From CAYOCE01 sp964402405 (lineage in GTDB: Bacteria; Pseudomonadota; Alphaproteobacteria; UBA7879), in contig CAYOCE010000064.1 of the NCBI GenBank assembly GCA_964402405.1, forward strand, positions 1-5,874: DNA of 5,874 bases, given 5' to 3'. Positions 1 through 5,789 of this stretch are shown in pieces. The number at the start of each line of letters is the position of its first letter. The stretch's first letter is position 1. A model generated the notes under the pieces. It was not told the DNA's origin. It searched no databases and saw nothing but the letters and a program-made list of their open reading frames with translations. Made by a program: the position numbers and the translations under genes.

Positions 1-92
1 CCAAAATGGCACTTTCTCGCGCGCGCGTCTATGAGAGAGAATCTATGGTAATCTCTGTAGTAGTCTCTGTTCTTTATATGTTGATGCCATTC

Positions 93-188
93 TGACCAGG
101 TTATGTGGTCATGTTTACCACATCATCATATGGTCGATTTGACCAGGTTATGTGGTTATGCTGACCAGGGGGATCATTCATGTGGTCA
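93..188. repeat. Cluster of TGACCA...TGGTCA palindromes
   Basis: The hexamer TGACCA and its reverse complement TGGTCA recur as paired arms. TGACCA 93-98 pairs with TGGTCA 106-111 around a 7-nt loop. TGACCA 140-145 pairs with TGGTTA 153-158 around the same 7-nt loop sequence GGTTATG. TGACCA 162-167 pairs with TGGTCA 183-188 around a 15-nt loop. A weaker pair, ACCA 117-120 with TGGT 131-134, lies between the first two. The first two copies agree over about 20 nt with only two differences. They could be operator sites or degenerate copies of a small palindromic repeat. Their distance from the operon promoter (over 600 nt) favours repeat over operator. Confidence 0.65.
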
Positions 189-225
189 TTTTGAGCAGAT
201 GCATTTGCCCAAACAAGCTTTGTGT

Positions 226-423
226 CCATGTGGCGCTACGCGCCCCACCCTCGAAAACATTGTAAATACAGGGATTGTGAAAAGGTGATGCCATGTGGCA
301 CTACGCGCCCCACCCCGGAAAGGATTGTAAATACAGGGATTGTGAAAAAATGATGCCATGTGGCGCTACGCGCTACACCCCGTTCATAATCATTGAAAGT
401 CTATGGATTTGAAGATAGTGATG
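226..423. repeat. 65-bp tandem repeat, two good copies and one diverged
   Basis: Unit 1 (226-290) and unit 2 (291-355) are both 65 bp and differ at about seven positions. A third, diverged unit runs from 356 to about 423. It keeps the CCATGTGGCGCTACGCGC head and the TGATG tail but has a different middle. Each unit starts with a GC-rich hairpin core. In unit 1 this is GGCGC-TAC-GCGCC at 232-244, with one arm position mismatched in unit 2 and in unit 3. The boundary word TGATGCC occurs at 82, 286, 351 and 419, so an older repeat array may have covered the whole left part. No coding role is apparent: the frame through 103-288 is only the translation of these repeats. Confidence 0.8.
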
Positions 424-543
424 CCGCGTAACGTTACAGGGGGGCAGATAATCCATTGAAAATAAAGGCTTTTTAGATTTTAGAACTAAAAAGAGCGTTT
501 TTCATGAGGTAACCATGGATCAAGAACCTAAAGATATTGTCGC

Positions 544-757
544 ATATACCCTTCGTCTTTCAAACTGTGGATCGCAAAATTTACTGATTCACAAATGTTA
601 ATGCGTGAATCATTGCCTTCGGCCCGGGTACCATCGTCGGGCATGTATGAAGAATATATTATCCCTCGAGGGATCCCAATTTCGCTTCCCACAATTACTG
701 ATCCACGCATTTCATTTGTGGATCATTGCCTAAAGGCTCGAAATACTGTGGGTATAT
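544..757. repeat. Palindrome-rich element with 8-bp terminal inverted repeats (MITE-like candidate)
   Basis: The outer ends are ATATACCC (544-551) and GGGTATAT (750-757), a perfect 8-bp inverted repeat 214 bp apart. Inside are two related hairpins. TGATTCAC 585-592 pairs with GTGAATCA 605-612 around a 12-nt loop. TGATCCAC 699-706 pairs with GTGGATCA 718-725 around an 11-nt loop. Both are preceded by TTAC and followed by TTGCC, so the flanks are direct repeats, while the loop of one resembles the reverse complement of the other. Between them lie the perfect 14-bp palindrome ATCCCTCGAGGGAT (661-674) and a GCCCG/CGGGC pair (622-626, 638-642). No clear target-site duplication is visible. It may be a small non-autonomous mobile element or a decayed gene that collected palindromes. 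Confidence 0.45.
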
Positions 758-813
758 TACTAAAAATTTAATAATTGCAAGGCAAATATTTTTAAAAATC
801 CACCCCTAAATCA

Positions 814-842
814 TTGCAAAATATTCATTAATTATTTACTAT
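814..842 (+). promoter_or_regulatory. Candidate sigma-70 promoter of the exporter operon
   Basis: TTGCAA (814-819) matches the -35 consensus at four of six positions. TACTAT (837-842) matches the -10 box at four of six with a 17-nt spacer. An overlapping TATAAA (840-845) is a closer -10 match but gives a 20-nt spacer. The region is very AT-rich and lies 28 nt before the permease start codon, so the leader would be short. No operator or riboswitch was recognised in the interval. Confidence 0.45.
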
Positions 843-870
843 AAATATAACGGGGAAAATAATAAAAATC

Positions 871-2019
871 ATGTATTACATCGGTCTTAAAATGTTGATA
901 GGGGATCGGGCCAAATTTTTTAGTTTGGTTAGCGGGATTGCTTTTGCGTCTCTGATCATGAATCAACAGCCGGCCATTTTTTGGGGGCTGATGAAGCGTA
1001 GTTATAGTTTTATCAGTGATACCAACTATCCAGATTTGTGGGTGATGGATCCCGCTATTCAAGATATTAACGACATAAAACCCTTGTCTGATAACGATCT
1101 TTACCGAGTGAGAGGCGTTCCCGGCGTTGCGTGGGCCGTGCCCATCTATAAAGGCGTTTTTCAAATTAGAAAAAATGATGGAGATTTTGAAAATGCTATT
1201 ATTATTGGCATTGATGATGGCTCTTTGATCGGGGGGCCTCCAGAAATGCTCGAGGGAAAATTAGCAGATGTTCGGAAAAACGATGCCGTTATTATTGATA
1301 AATATTCTGCCTATACTAACTTTGCAACGACGATGGCAGATGGAAGAGTCATTCCTGCCAAAATAGGGGATGTATTTGAAATTAATGATAAGCGAGCCCA
1401 GATCGTAGGAATAACAGATGTTACACGGACGTTCTTTACACAGGCTGTTATCTATACGACATACAGCAAAGCCCTTAATTTTTTTCCTGCCCAACGCAAG
1501 ATGTTATCTTTTGTCCTGGTGGGACTCCAGCCATCCCATGATCCCCAAGTTGTTAAAGAAAATATTAATAGGACCACGGGGCTGGCAAGCTACACTTCTC
1601 TGGAGCTTAAAAACCGAACTTTTGATTTCTATATGGGCACCGGTATTCCTATCAATTTTGGAATCACCGTTATTCTTGGATTTATTATAGGGGCGGCCAT
1701 TGCAGGTCAAACTTTTTACAACTTTACTCTTGAGAATTTAAAACAGTTTGCGGGCTTGAAGGCTATGGGGACATCTAACACAACTTTATTAAAAATGATG
1801 CTGTTTCAAGCCTTAATTGTGGGCATCCTAGGGTATTCTATGGGGATTGGACTAACAGCTATTTTTGGTTATGCCACCGAAGGATCAAAATTAGCCTTTA
1901 GCTTTGAATGGTTTATTCTGGGATTTAGTGCCATTGGGGTGGCGTTAATTATTGCTATTGCAAGCCTGGTTAGTATTGCCAAGGTTTTCAAGGTCCATGC
2001 GGGGGAGGTCTTTAAATGA
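871..2019 (+). CDS. ABC exporter permease, FtsX/MacB superfamily, DevC-like
   Basis: This is the inner-membrane permease of a type VII (MacB-fold) ABC exporter. The 382-residue protein has the family's topology: an N-terminal membrane segment (about 17-38), a large periplasmic domain (about 45-255), then three membrane segments near 261-283, 308-333 and 345-370. The last three form the FtsX-like domain. The motif NFGITVILGF (262-271) and the cytoplasmic coupling segment LKAMGTS (296-302) fit DevC-like permeases. The N-terminal GDRAKFF...GIAFASL is also typical, which supports the ATG at 871, although the upstream GGGGA (852-856) is a distant ribosome site. Unlike MacB, no ATPase domain is fused. 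The ATPase is the next gene, overlapping by 4 nt (ATGA). It is expected to work as a dimer that converts ATP binding into periplasmic movement, passing substrate to the adaptor and outer-membrane duct. The substrate is unknown. Confidence 0.93.
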   Translation: MYYIGLKMLIGDRAKFFSLVSGIAFASLIMNQQPAIFWGLMKRSYSFISDTNYPDLWVMDPAIQDINDIKPLSDNDLYRVRGVPGVAWAVPIYKGVFQIRKNDGDFENAIIIGIDDGSLIGGPPEMLEGKLADVRKNDAVIIDKYSAYTNFATTMADGRVIPAKIGDVFEINDKRAQIVGITDVTRTFFTQAVIYTTYSKALNFFPAQRKMLSFVLVGLQPSHDPQVVKENINRTTGLASYTSLELKNRTFDFYMGTGIPINFGITVILGFIIGAAIAGQTFYNFTLENLKQFAGLKAMGTSNTTLLKMMLFQALIVGILGYSMGIGLTAIFGYATEGSKLAFSFEWFILGFSAIGVALIIAIASLVSIAKVFKVHAGEVFK

Positions 2020-2726
2020 AAAATCTCGCCATTCAATGCCAAAATCTTACGAAGCATTATGGGGCTGGGGAGAGTAAAGTTCTCGCCCTTAATAAAGTTA
2101 ATCTATCCATCAATCAGGGAAGTTTATTTTTGTTGGTGGGGCCTTCGGGATGTGGAAAAACTACTTTGATTTCAACACTTTCCGGGATTCTCCCTTTTGA
2201 TAAAGGCCAATGTCAGGTGCTGGGTCATTCTTTAGAAACCATGACCCAAAATGAAATGGTTGCTTTTAGGCGGCAGCATATAGGATTTGTTTTTCAGGCG
2301 TATAATTTGTTGCCGACTTTAACGGCGGCAGAAAATGCCTCTATTCCTTTGATTGTGAACGGGATGCTTCGGTTCAAGGCTGTTAAAAAAGCCGAGGAAA
2401 TGCTGGAACAAGTGGGTCTTAGCCATCGTATTAAATCCTACCCCCGCGAGCTTTCAGGGGGGCAACAACAACGGGTGGCTATTGCTCGGGCTTTGGTTCA
2501 TTCTCCTGAAATGATTGTCTGTGACGAGCCAACATCAGCCCTGGATCATAAAACAGGCAAGCACGTCATGGAAATTTTAAAACGCATGTGCAGTGATCAT
2601 AAGCGCACAATGATCATTGTAACTCATGATAGTCGAATTTTTGATTATGCAGATTGGATTGCAACCATGGATGATGGTAAAATTATAAAAGAAGGAAGAT
2701 GTTGGAATGATTTGGGACACGATTAA
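2016..2726 (+). CDS. ABC exporter ATP-binding protein, MacB/LolD/DevA-like
   Basis: This is the cytoplasmic ATPase that powers the upstream permease. The 236-residue protein has every catalytic motif. Walker A is GPSGCGKT (42-49), the Q-loop glutamine is Q94, and the ABC signature is LSGGQ (146-150) followed by QQR. Walker B ends in D170-E171, with E171 the catalytic glutamate. The D-loop is SALD (174-177) and the switch histidine is H204. Length and the phrase NLLPTLTAAEN (97-107) place it with the LolD/MacB/FtsE group rather than nutrient importers. A strong ribosome site GGAGG (2004-2008) sits 7 nt before the ATG, which overlaps the permease stop, so translation is probably coupled. All active-site residues are present and nothing suggests decay. 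Confidence 0.96.
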   Translation: MKNLAIQCQNLTKHYGAGESKVLALNKVNLSINQGSLFLLVGPSGCGKTTLISTLSGILPFDKGQCQVLGHSLETMTQNEMVAFRRQHIGFVFQAYNLLPTLTAAENASIPLIVNGMLRFKAVKKAEEMLEQVGLSHRIKSYPRELSGGQQQRVAIARALVHSPEMIVCDEPTSALDHKTGKHVMEILKRMCSDHKRTMIIVTHDSRIFDYADWIATMDDGKIIKEGRCWNDLGHD

Positions 2727-3726
2727 TTTTAAAAAAATTTCTCCTTTGCTTAGGCATGCAAAAAACTATCTATTGCCCTTTTTTGCCTTTATTGGTGTTT
2801 TTGTAACTATTAAATATATTTCAACTCATAATAAGGAGCGTCCTATTGTGGAGCCCCTTCAAAGTCCCATGGTTGCCCCTTTTTCTGACTATATTGCCGC
2901 AGCAGGAATGGTGGAGCCCAATACAGAGGTAATCAATCTATCCCCCCATATTGCAGGTATTGTTTCTGCTATTCATGTAAAGGAAGAAGATTTAGCGGAA
3001 GAAGGGCAGCTACTACTAACGTTGGATAATCGCCAAGTATTAGCGGATAAGAAAATTGCTGAAGCCGATATTTTAAAAGCCCAAGCTGATTTGATTCAAG
3101 ATCACGCAGCCCTGAAAGATGCCCAACAAAAATTAGAACGCTTGAAATCCATAGAAGACCAACGGGCCATTGCCTTGCAAGATTTGGAAAGTGCAACACT
3201 GAATGTCCAGCAAGCTGAAGCCAAGGTTCTCTCTTCGGAAAAACTATTAGAGGCACGCCAAGCCCATCTGGAATCTATTGAAACGACCCTCGCCTTGCAT
3301 GAGGTGCGTGCCCCTATGGATGGTCATATTCTAGAAATAAATGTACGGGAAGGGGAACATGCTAACGTGGCAAGTAGTGCTCAGAGTCCTGCTATAAAAT
3401 TTGGTCATATAGACCCCCTTCATGTGCGGGTAGATATTGATGAGCGAGATGTTTGGAGATTTAAAAGAAGTACGCAGGCTGTGGGAAATTTGCAGGGAAA
3501 TCCAGAAATGAAGACGACCCTTAGTTTTGTCAGAATGCGTCCTTATGTTATTCCTAAGAAAAATCTAACCAACGATACAACGGAACGCGTAGATACACGG
3601 GTCATGCAAGCGATCTATTCCTTGGGGCCAGAAAAAATTCCTGTTCAACCAGGGCAGTTAATGGATGTGTACATTAAATCACTCCCTATTCGACAAAAGG
3701 CACCAGATGCGAAGGAGCAGGGGTAA
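2707..3726 (+). CDS. HlyD-family periplasmic adaptor (membrane fusion protein), DevB/MacA-like
   Basis: This adaptor bridges the inner-membrane permease to the outer-membrane duct across the periplasm. The 339-residue protein has a short cytoplasmic start and one membrane anchor (about 21-38), with no lipobox. The first lipoyl half-motif spans about 64-106 (GMVEP, then HIAGIVSAIHV and a GQLLLTLD strand). A long alpha-helical hairpin rich in heptads runs about 107-195, the second lipoyl half about 197-220 (EVRAPMDGHI), then a beta-barrel region near 235-280. The hairpin tip aligns loosely with the RxxxLxxxxxxS motif that contacts TolC, but reads R145, I149, A156. The start overlaps the ATPase gene by 20 nt and has AAGGAAG (2692-2698) 8 nt upstream, so translation is likely coupled. 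Gene order (permease, ATPase, adaptor) differs from the devBCA order of cyanobacteria. Confidence 0.92.
   Translation: MIWDTINFKKISPLLRHAKNYLLPFFAFIGVFVTIKYISTHNKERPIVEPLQSPMVAPFSDYIAAAGMVEPNTEVINLSPHIAGIVSAIHVKEEDLAEEGQLLLTLDNRQVLADKKIAEADILKAQADLIQDHAALKDAQQKLERLKSIEDQRAIALQDLESATLNVQQAEAKVLSSEKLLEARQAHLESIETTLALHEVRAPMDGHILEINVREGEHANVASSAQSPAIKFGHIDPLHVRVDIDERDVWRFKRSTQAVGNLQGNPEMKTTLSFVRMRPYVIPKKNLTNDTTERVDTRVMQAIYSLGPEKIPVQPGQLMDVYIKSLPIRQKAPDAKEQG
3719..3723 (+). promoter_or_regulatory. Ribosome binding site that favours the ATG at 3731
   Basis: AGGGG (3719-3723) lies 7 nt before the ATG at 3731, with AAGGAG (3712-3717) slightly further up. Both sit in the tail of the adaptor gene. 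The open frame extends upstream to an ATG at 3665, but that would overlap the adaptor by about 60 nt and lacks a comparable site, so 3731 is the better start. Downstream the hairpin cassette begins only 20 nt after the start codon and could influence ribosome access. Confidence 0.55.
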
Positions 3727-3730
3727 GAAG

Positions 3731-5332
3731 ATGGCGAATATAATAAACCACCCCCACGTAGGTGGGGGCCCACAGCACCCTCTGGATGGTGCCTCAAAAG
3801 TGCTACCGCACTATGGATCCCCCTACGCTGAAGCTTCGGGGGACGAGCCTCTCTTGCCCACCATAGCTTTAGCGAAGGTGGGTGGATCCCCGCCTTCGCG
3901 GGGATGGTTGGAAAGAGCGCAAAGCTGGTCCTTAGTGAGAAAATGGAGTCTGCTCCTCCTCCTCACTGGATGCACCGTGGGGCCAGACTATACGCCCCCT
4001 GAAATAAAGGCCCCGAAGGCCTGGCAGGAGTATGATCAACTGTCAGAAAATCAGTCACTTCCTACCTGGGATCAGGCTTTTGATGATCCTATCTTAACAA
4101 AGCTGATTAACGACTTATTGAATCAAAATTTTGATATTAAAATTTCTCTCGCCGCCCTTGAAAAAGTACGGTCTACGCAAAAAGCAGCCTTTGCCAATTT
4201 ATTCCCCATGATCTCAGGAAAGGCCGAGACCCTACGGTCAAAAAATAAAGACTCTGTTCCTATAGCGGCCCCCTTAAAGCCATTTAGTATTTATGATGCG
4301 GGGTTTGATGCCTCGTGGGAGATTGACCTTTTTGGCGGAAAACGGCGATCTCTGGAGGCTGCAACAGCCGAGGTAGAGGCCAATGAAGCGGCTCATGATC
4401 AACTCCAGATTTCTATAGTAGCCGAGTTGTGTCGCCTTTACATTATGTTGCGAACGCAGCAAGAGATTTTGAGAATTAACCAAGAAATTTTGACGGAGCG
4501 TTCCCTGGCTCGGGATTTAACCCTAAGCAAATATCAGGCTGGGCTGATTAATCACAGTAGTATTATGAACCTGCAACTTCAAGTGAGTGAGGTTGAATCT
4601 AGAACTCATGAGACTCAAGGGCTCATTAAAAACACGCTTTATTTAATTCACAAAATTATGGGAATGGATCCGGGGAAGTTGGATTTTCTGTTGGCTTCAA
4701 CTCCTTTGCCCAAGCCAAGAATGCAGGTGTTGGTCGAAGCTCCAGCTAAAATCTTGGCCAATCGTCCTGATATTAAATCTGCTGAACGTAATCTGGCCGC
4801 TGCAACCGCACGACAGGGGGTTGCCTTCGCTGATTTTCTGCCGAAAATTAATCTGTTAGGATTCTTTGGATTACAAAGCCCGGAAACCAATACGTTATTT
4901 AATTCCAAGAGTAAATCCTGGTCCCTGGGAAGCAATCTTACGTTGCCCATTCTAGATTTTGGAAGGCTTGCCAGCAATATGGATATGGCAGATGCCATGC
5001 ATGAGGTTTCTTTCCTAACCTATCAACAAACTATTTTAAATGCTTTGAATGATGTGGAGGGGGCCCTTGCCACCTATTTTGAATCCTTAAAATCCGTAAA
5101 AAATATAGAAGATGCTGTGGATAGTGCAAAGGACACATTATCCTTGTCCCAAAGCGTGTACGAAAAAGGCATTAAATCTAGGTTAGATTTGCTCATGGAT
5201 ATGGAAAAACTCTATAACATGCAGCAACAACATACCCAGTTCCTGAGTCAATCCTTAATAAATCTAATTACCCTTTATAAAACATTGGGGGTGGCTCCTG
5301 CTGCCAAAAAAGAATCCATCGCAAAGTCTTAG
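3731..5332 (+). CDS. Outer-membrane efflux lipoprotein, NodT/TolC family, with inserted palindromic leader
   Basis: This is the trimeric outer-membrane duct of the exporter. From the ATG at 3731 it has 533 residues. The real signal peptide is deep inside: R70-K71, a leucine-rich core, then lipobox LTGC with the lipidated cysteine at 81, followed by TVGPDYTPPE, typical of NodT lipoproteins. The mature part (453 residues) is of normal length and intact. It has two outer-membrane-efflux repeats, with DASWEIDLFGG near 193-203 opening the first helical stretch and NRPDIKSAERNLAAA near 344-358 opening the second. Residues 1-68 are mostly translation of a hairpin cassette (3751-3905) and have no counterpart I know in the family. 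Other in-frame starts are ATG 3665, TTG 3908 (21-residue signal peptide) and GTG 3935 (12-residue signal peptide). The family call is secure, the start is not. Confidence 0.9.
   Translation: MANIINHPHVGGGPQHPLDGASKVLPHYGSPYAEASGDEPLLPTIALAKVGGSPPSRGWLERAQSWSLVRKWSLLLLLTGCTVGPDYTPPEIKAPKAWQEYDQLSENQSLPTWDQAFDDPILTKLINDLLNQNFDIKISLAALEKVRSTQKAAFANLFPMISGKAETLRSKNKDSVPIAAPLKPFSIYDAGFDASWEIDLFGGKRRSLEAATAEVEANEAAHDQLQISIVAELCRLYIMLRTQQEILRINQEILTERSLARDLTLSKYQAGLINHSSIMNLQLQVSEVESRTHETQGLIKNTLYLIHKIMGMDPGKLDFLLASTPLPKPRMQVLVEAPAKILANRPDIKSAERNLAAATARQGVAFADFLPKINLLGFFGLQSPETNTLFNSKSKSWSLGSNLTLPILDFGRLASNMDMADAMHEVSFLTYQQTILNALNDVEGALATYFESLKSVKNIEDAVDSAKDTLSLSQSVYEKGIKSRLDLLMDMEKLYNMQQQHTQFLSQSLINLITLYKTLGVAPAAKKESIAKS
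3751..3905. repeat. Multi-hairpin palindromic element inserted in frame in the efflux lipoprotein gene
   Basis: Six inverted repeats follow one another. CCCCCAC 3751-3757 pairs with GTGGGGG 3762-3768. GCACC 3775-3779 pairs with GGTGC 3788-3792. AGTGC 3799-3803 pairs with GCACT 3808-3812. TCCCCC 3818-3823 pairs with GGGGGA 3838-3843. CCCACC 3857-3862 pairs with GGTGGG 3877-3882. ATCCCCGC 3886-3893 pairs with GCGGGGAT 3898-3905 around a CTTC loop. The stretch is much richer in G and C than its surroundings and has no stop in the lipoprotein frame. The last hairpin resembles the widespread proteobacterial palindromes of the CCCGC...GCGGG type. The arrangement is like Rickettsia palindromic elements, which insert in frame in genes, but the sequence family is not identified. 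Exact ends are uncertain by perhaps 10 nt on each side. Confidence 0.8.
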
Positions 5333-5355
5333 GTATTTTTAAAACCCCCCTTGTT

Positions 5356-5372
5356 AATAAAATAATTTTATT
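5356..5372. other. AT-rich perfect inverted repeat downstream of the operon
   Basis: AATAAAAT (5356-5363) and ATTTTATT (5365-5372) form a perfect 8-bp inverted repeat with one central base, 24 nt after the lipoprotein stop codon. The stem is entirely A-T and there is no T-run after it, so it is a poor intrinsic terminator. A stretch of six C residues (5345-5350) precedes it. It may simply be AT-rich spacer. No better terminator was found between the operon and the next gene, so read-through into that gene is possible. Confidence 0.3.
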
Positions 5373-5425
5373 GTAGTTTAATGGGTATGCTGTAATTGCA
5401 TATAGTTAAATTTGGGAAATATAAA

Positions 5426-5725
5426 ATGGGTAAGAGAATTATAGAACACAAAATTATAGAACAGAAAATGGATTGGACGCTTGTTCTTGCAATCATAGCA
5501 ACTACAACAGCACCAGTGGTTGGTCTATGGCATGTGGTTTCTAATGATATGAATGTGTCGCGGGAAGACATGCGGGAGCGAGCAAATAAATATGATGCAG
5601 AGTTAATGGAATCTCGTAAGCTTTGGGCAAGTACGATGCAGGAAATTAAAGCTCTGGAAAAGGAAAGACATGCCTTAGAGCAAGAAAGAATAAAAATACA
5701 GAAAAAATGCCAAGGACAGAACTAA
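5426..5725 (+). CDS. Small membrane-anchored coiled-coil protein of unknown function
   Basis: I do not recognise this 99-residue protein. It has a short, basic, repetitive N-terminus (about 1-14), one hydrophobic segment (about 17-40, starting MDWTLVLAIIA), then a highly charged helical region (about 47-95) rich in Glu, Lys, Arg and Gln that looks like a coiled coil. ATG 5426 has a weak GGGA 8 nt upstream. ATG 5468 would give an 85-residue form beginning at MDW, a natural start for small proteins of this architecture. A TTG at 5396 would extend it by ten residues. It lies 93 nt after the operon with no clear promoter, although TATAGT at 5401-5406 could serve as a -10 box. Co-transcription with the exporter is possible, but nothing in the sequence links their functions. 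Confidence 0.6.
   Translation: MGKRIIEHKIIEQKMDWTLVLAIIATTTAPVVGLWHVVSNDMNVSREDMRERANKYDAELMESRKLWASTMQEIKALEKERHALEQERIKIQKKCQGQN
5437..5466 (+). repeat. Two-copy 15-nt tandem repeat at the start of the small gene
   Basis: AATTATAGAACACAA (5437-5451) is followed directly by AATTATAGAACAGAA (5452-5466), with one mismatch. The period is five codons, so the duplication keeps the frame and encodes IIEHK then IIEQK. It lies between the two candidate ATG starts (5426 and 5468). It therefore either lengthens the N-terminus of the protein or forms part of an untranslated leader. Confidence 0.75.
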
Positions 5726-5789
5726 AAATGTCTAGGAAGAAATAAAAGTGACCAATTACCCACTCAGGGTATTCCTTAAATTAAAAAAA

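Larger units (their letters stand above)
1..813. other. Gene-free, repeat-rich region upstream of the exporter operon
   Basis: No reading frame here looks like a real protein. The longer ones are repeat-derived or cross palindromes. The first 80 bases include a CG alternation near 19-28 and several GAGA/TCTC-like words but nothing assignable. Three repeat systems follow and are listed separately (93-188, 226-423, 544-757). Other structure seen: a perfect 10-bp palindrome GTAACGTTAC at 428-437, and an AT-rich perfect inverted repeat CTTTTTAG/CTAAAAAG at 469-476 and 486-493. The latter could form a weak hairpin but has no convincing terminator tail. A 28-codon frame at 515-601 starts with ATG after a GAGGT sequence but resembles nothing known. 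The region may be an old gene replaced by repeats, or a long repeat-filled spacer. Confidence 0.6.

Noticed and set aside
103..288. 61-residue plus-strand open frame
   Set aside because: It is the translation of the TGACCA palindromes and the first 65-bp repeat unit, has no ribosome site, and its composition (many His, Cys, Pro) is that of repeat sequence.
93..423. CRISPR array
   Set aside because: The repeats are either contiguous 65-bp units without unique spacers or irregularly spaced short palindromes, and no cas gene is present.
469..493. Inverted repeat CTTTTTAG/CTAAAAAG as a terminator
   Set aside because: The stem is almost all A-T and is followed by AGCG before any T-run, so it lacks the GC stem and tail of an intrinsic terminator.
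515..601. 28-codon frame starting with ATG after GAGGT
   Set aside because: The start context is acceptable, but the product is very short, runs into the hairpin at 585-612 and resembles no known peptide. Not enough to call a gene.
595..771. 58-codon plus-strand frame with an RESL...P pattern vaguely like a cytochrome P450 K-helix
   Set aside because: There is no heme-binding cysteine motif, no ribosome site, and the frame crosses several palindromes. The similarity is too short to trust.
832..1164. 110-residue minus-strand frame over the permease start
   Set aside because: It is a shadow of the permease gene. The plus strand encodes a clear FtsX-like family protein there.
3665..3730. Upstream ATG at 3665 as start of the efflux lipoprotein
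   Set aside because: It would overlap the adaptor gene by about 60 nt, has no good ribosome site and adds residues unlike a signal sequence. ATG 3731 has AGGGG at proper spacing.
3904..3906. ATG at the end of the last hairpin as a restart codon
   Set aside because: It is not in the frame of the lipoprotein. The in-frame alternatives are TTG 3908 and GTG 3935.
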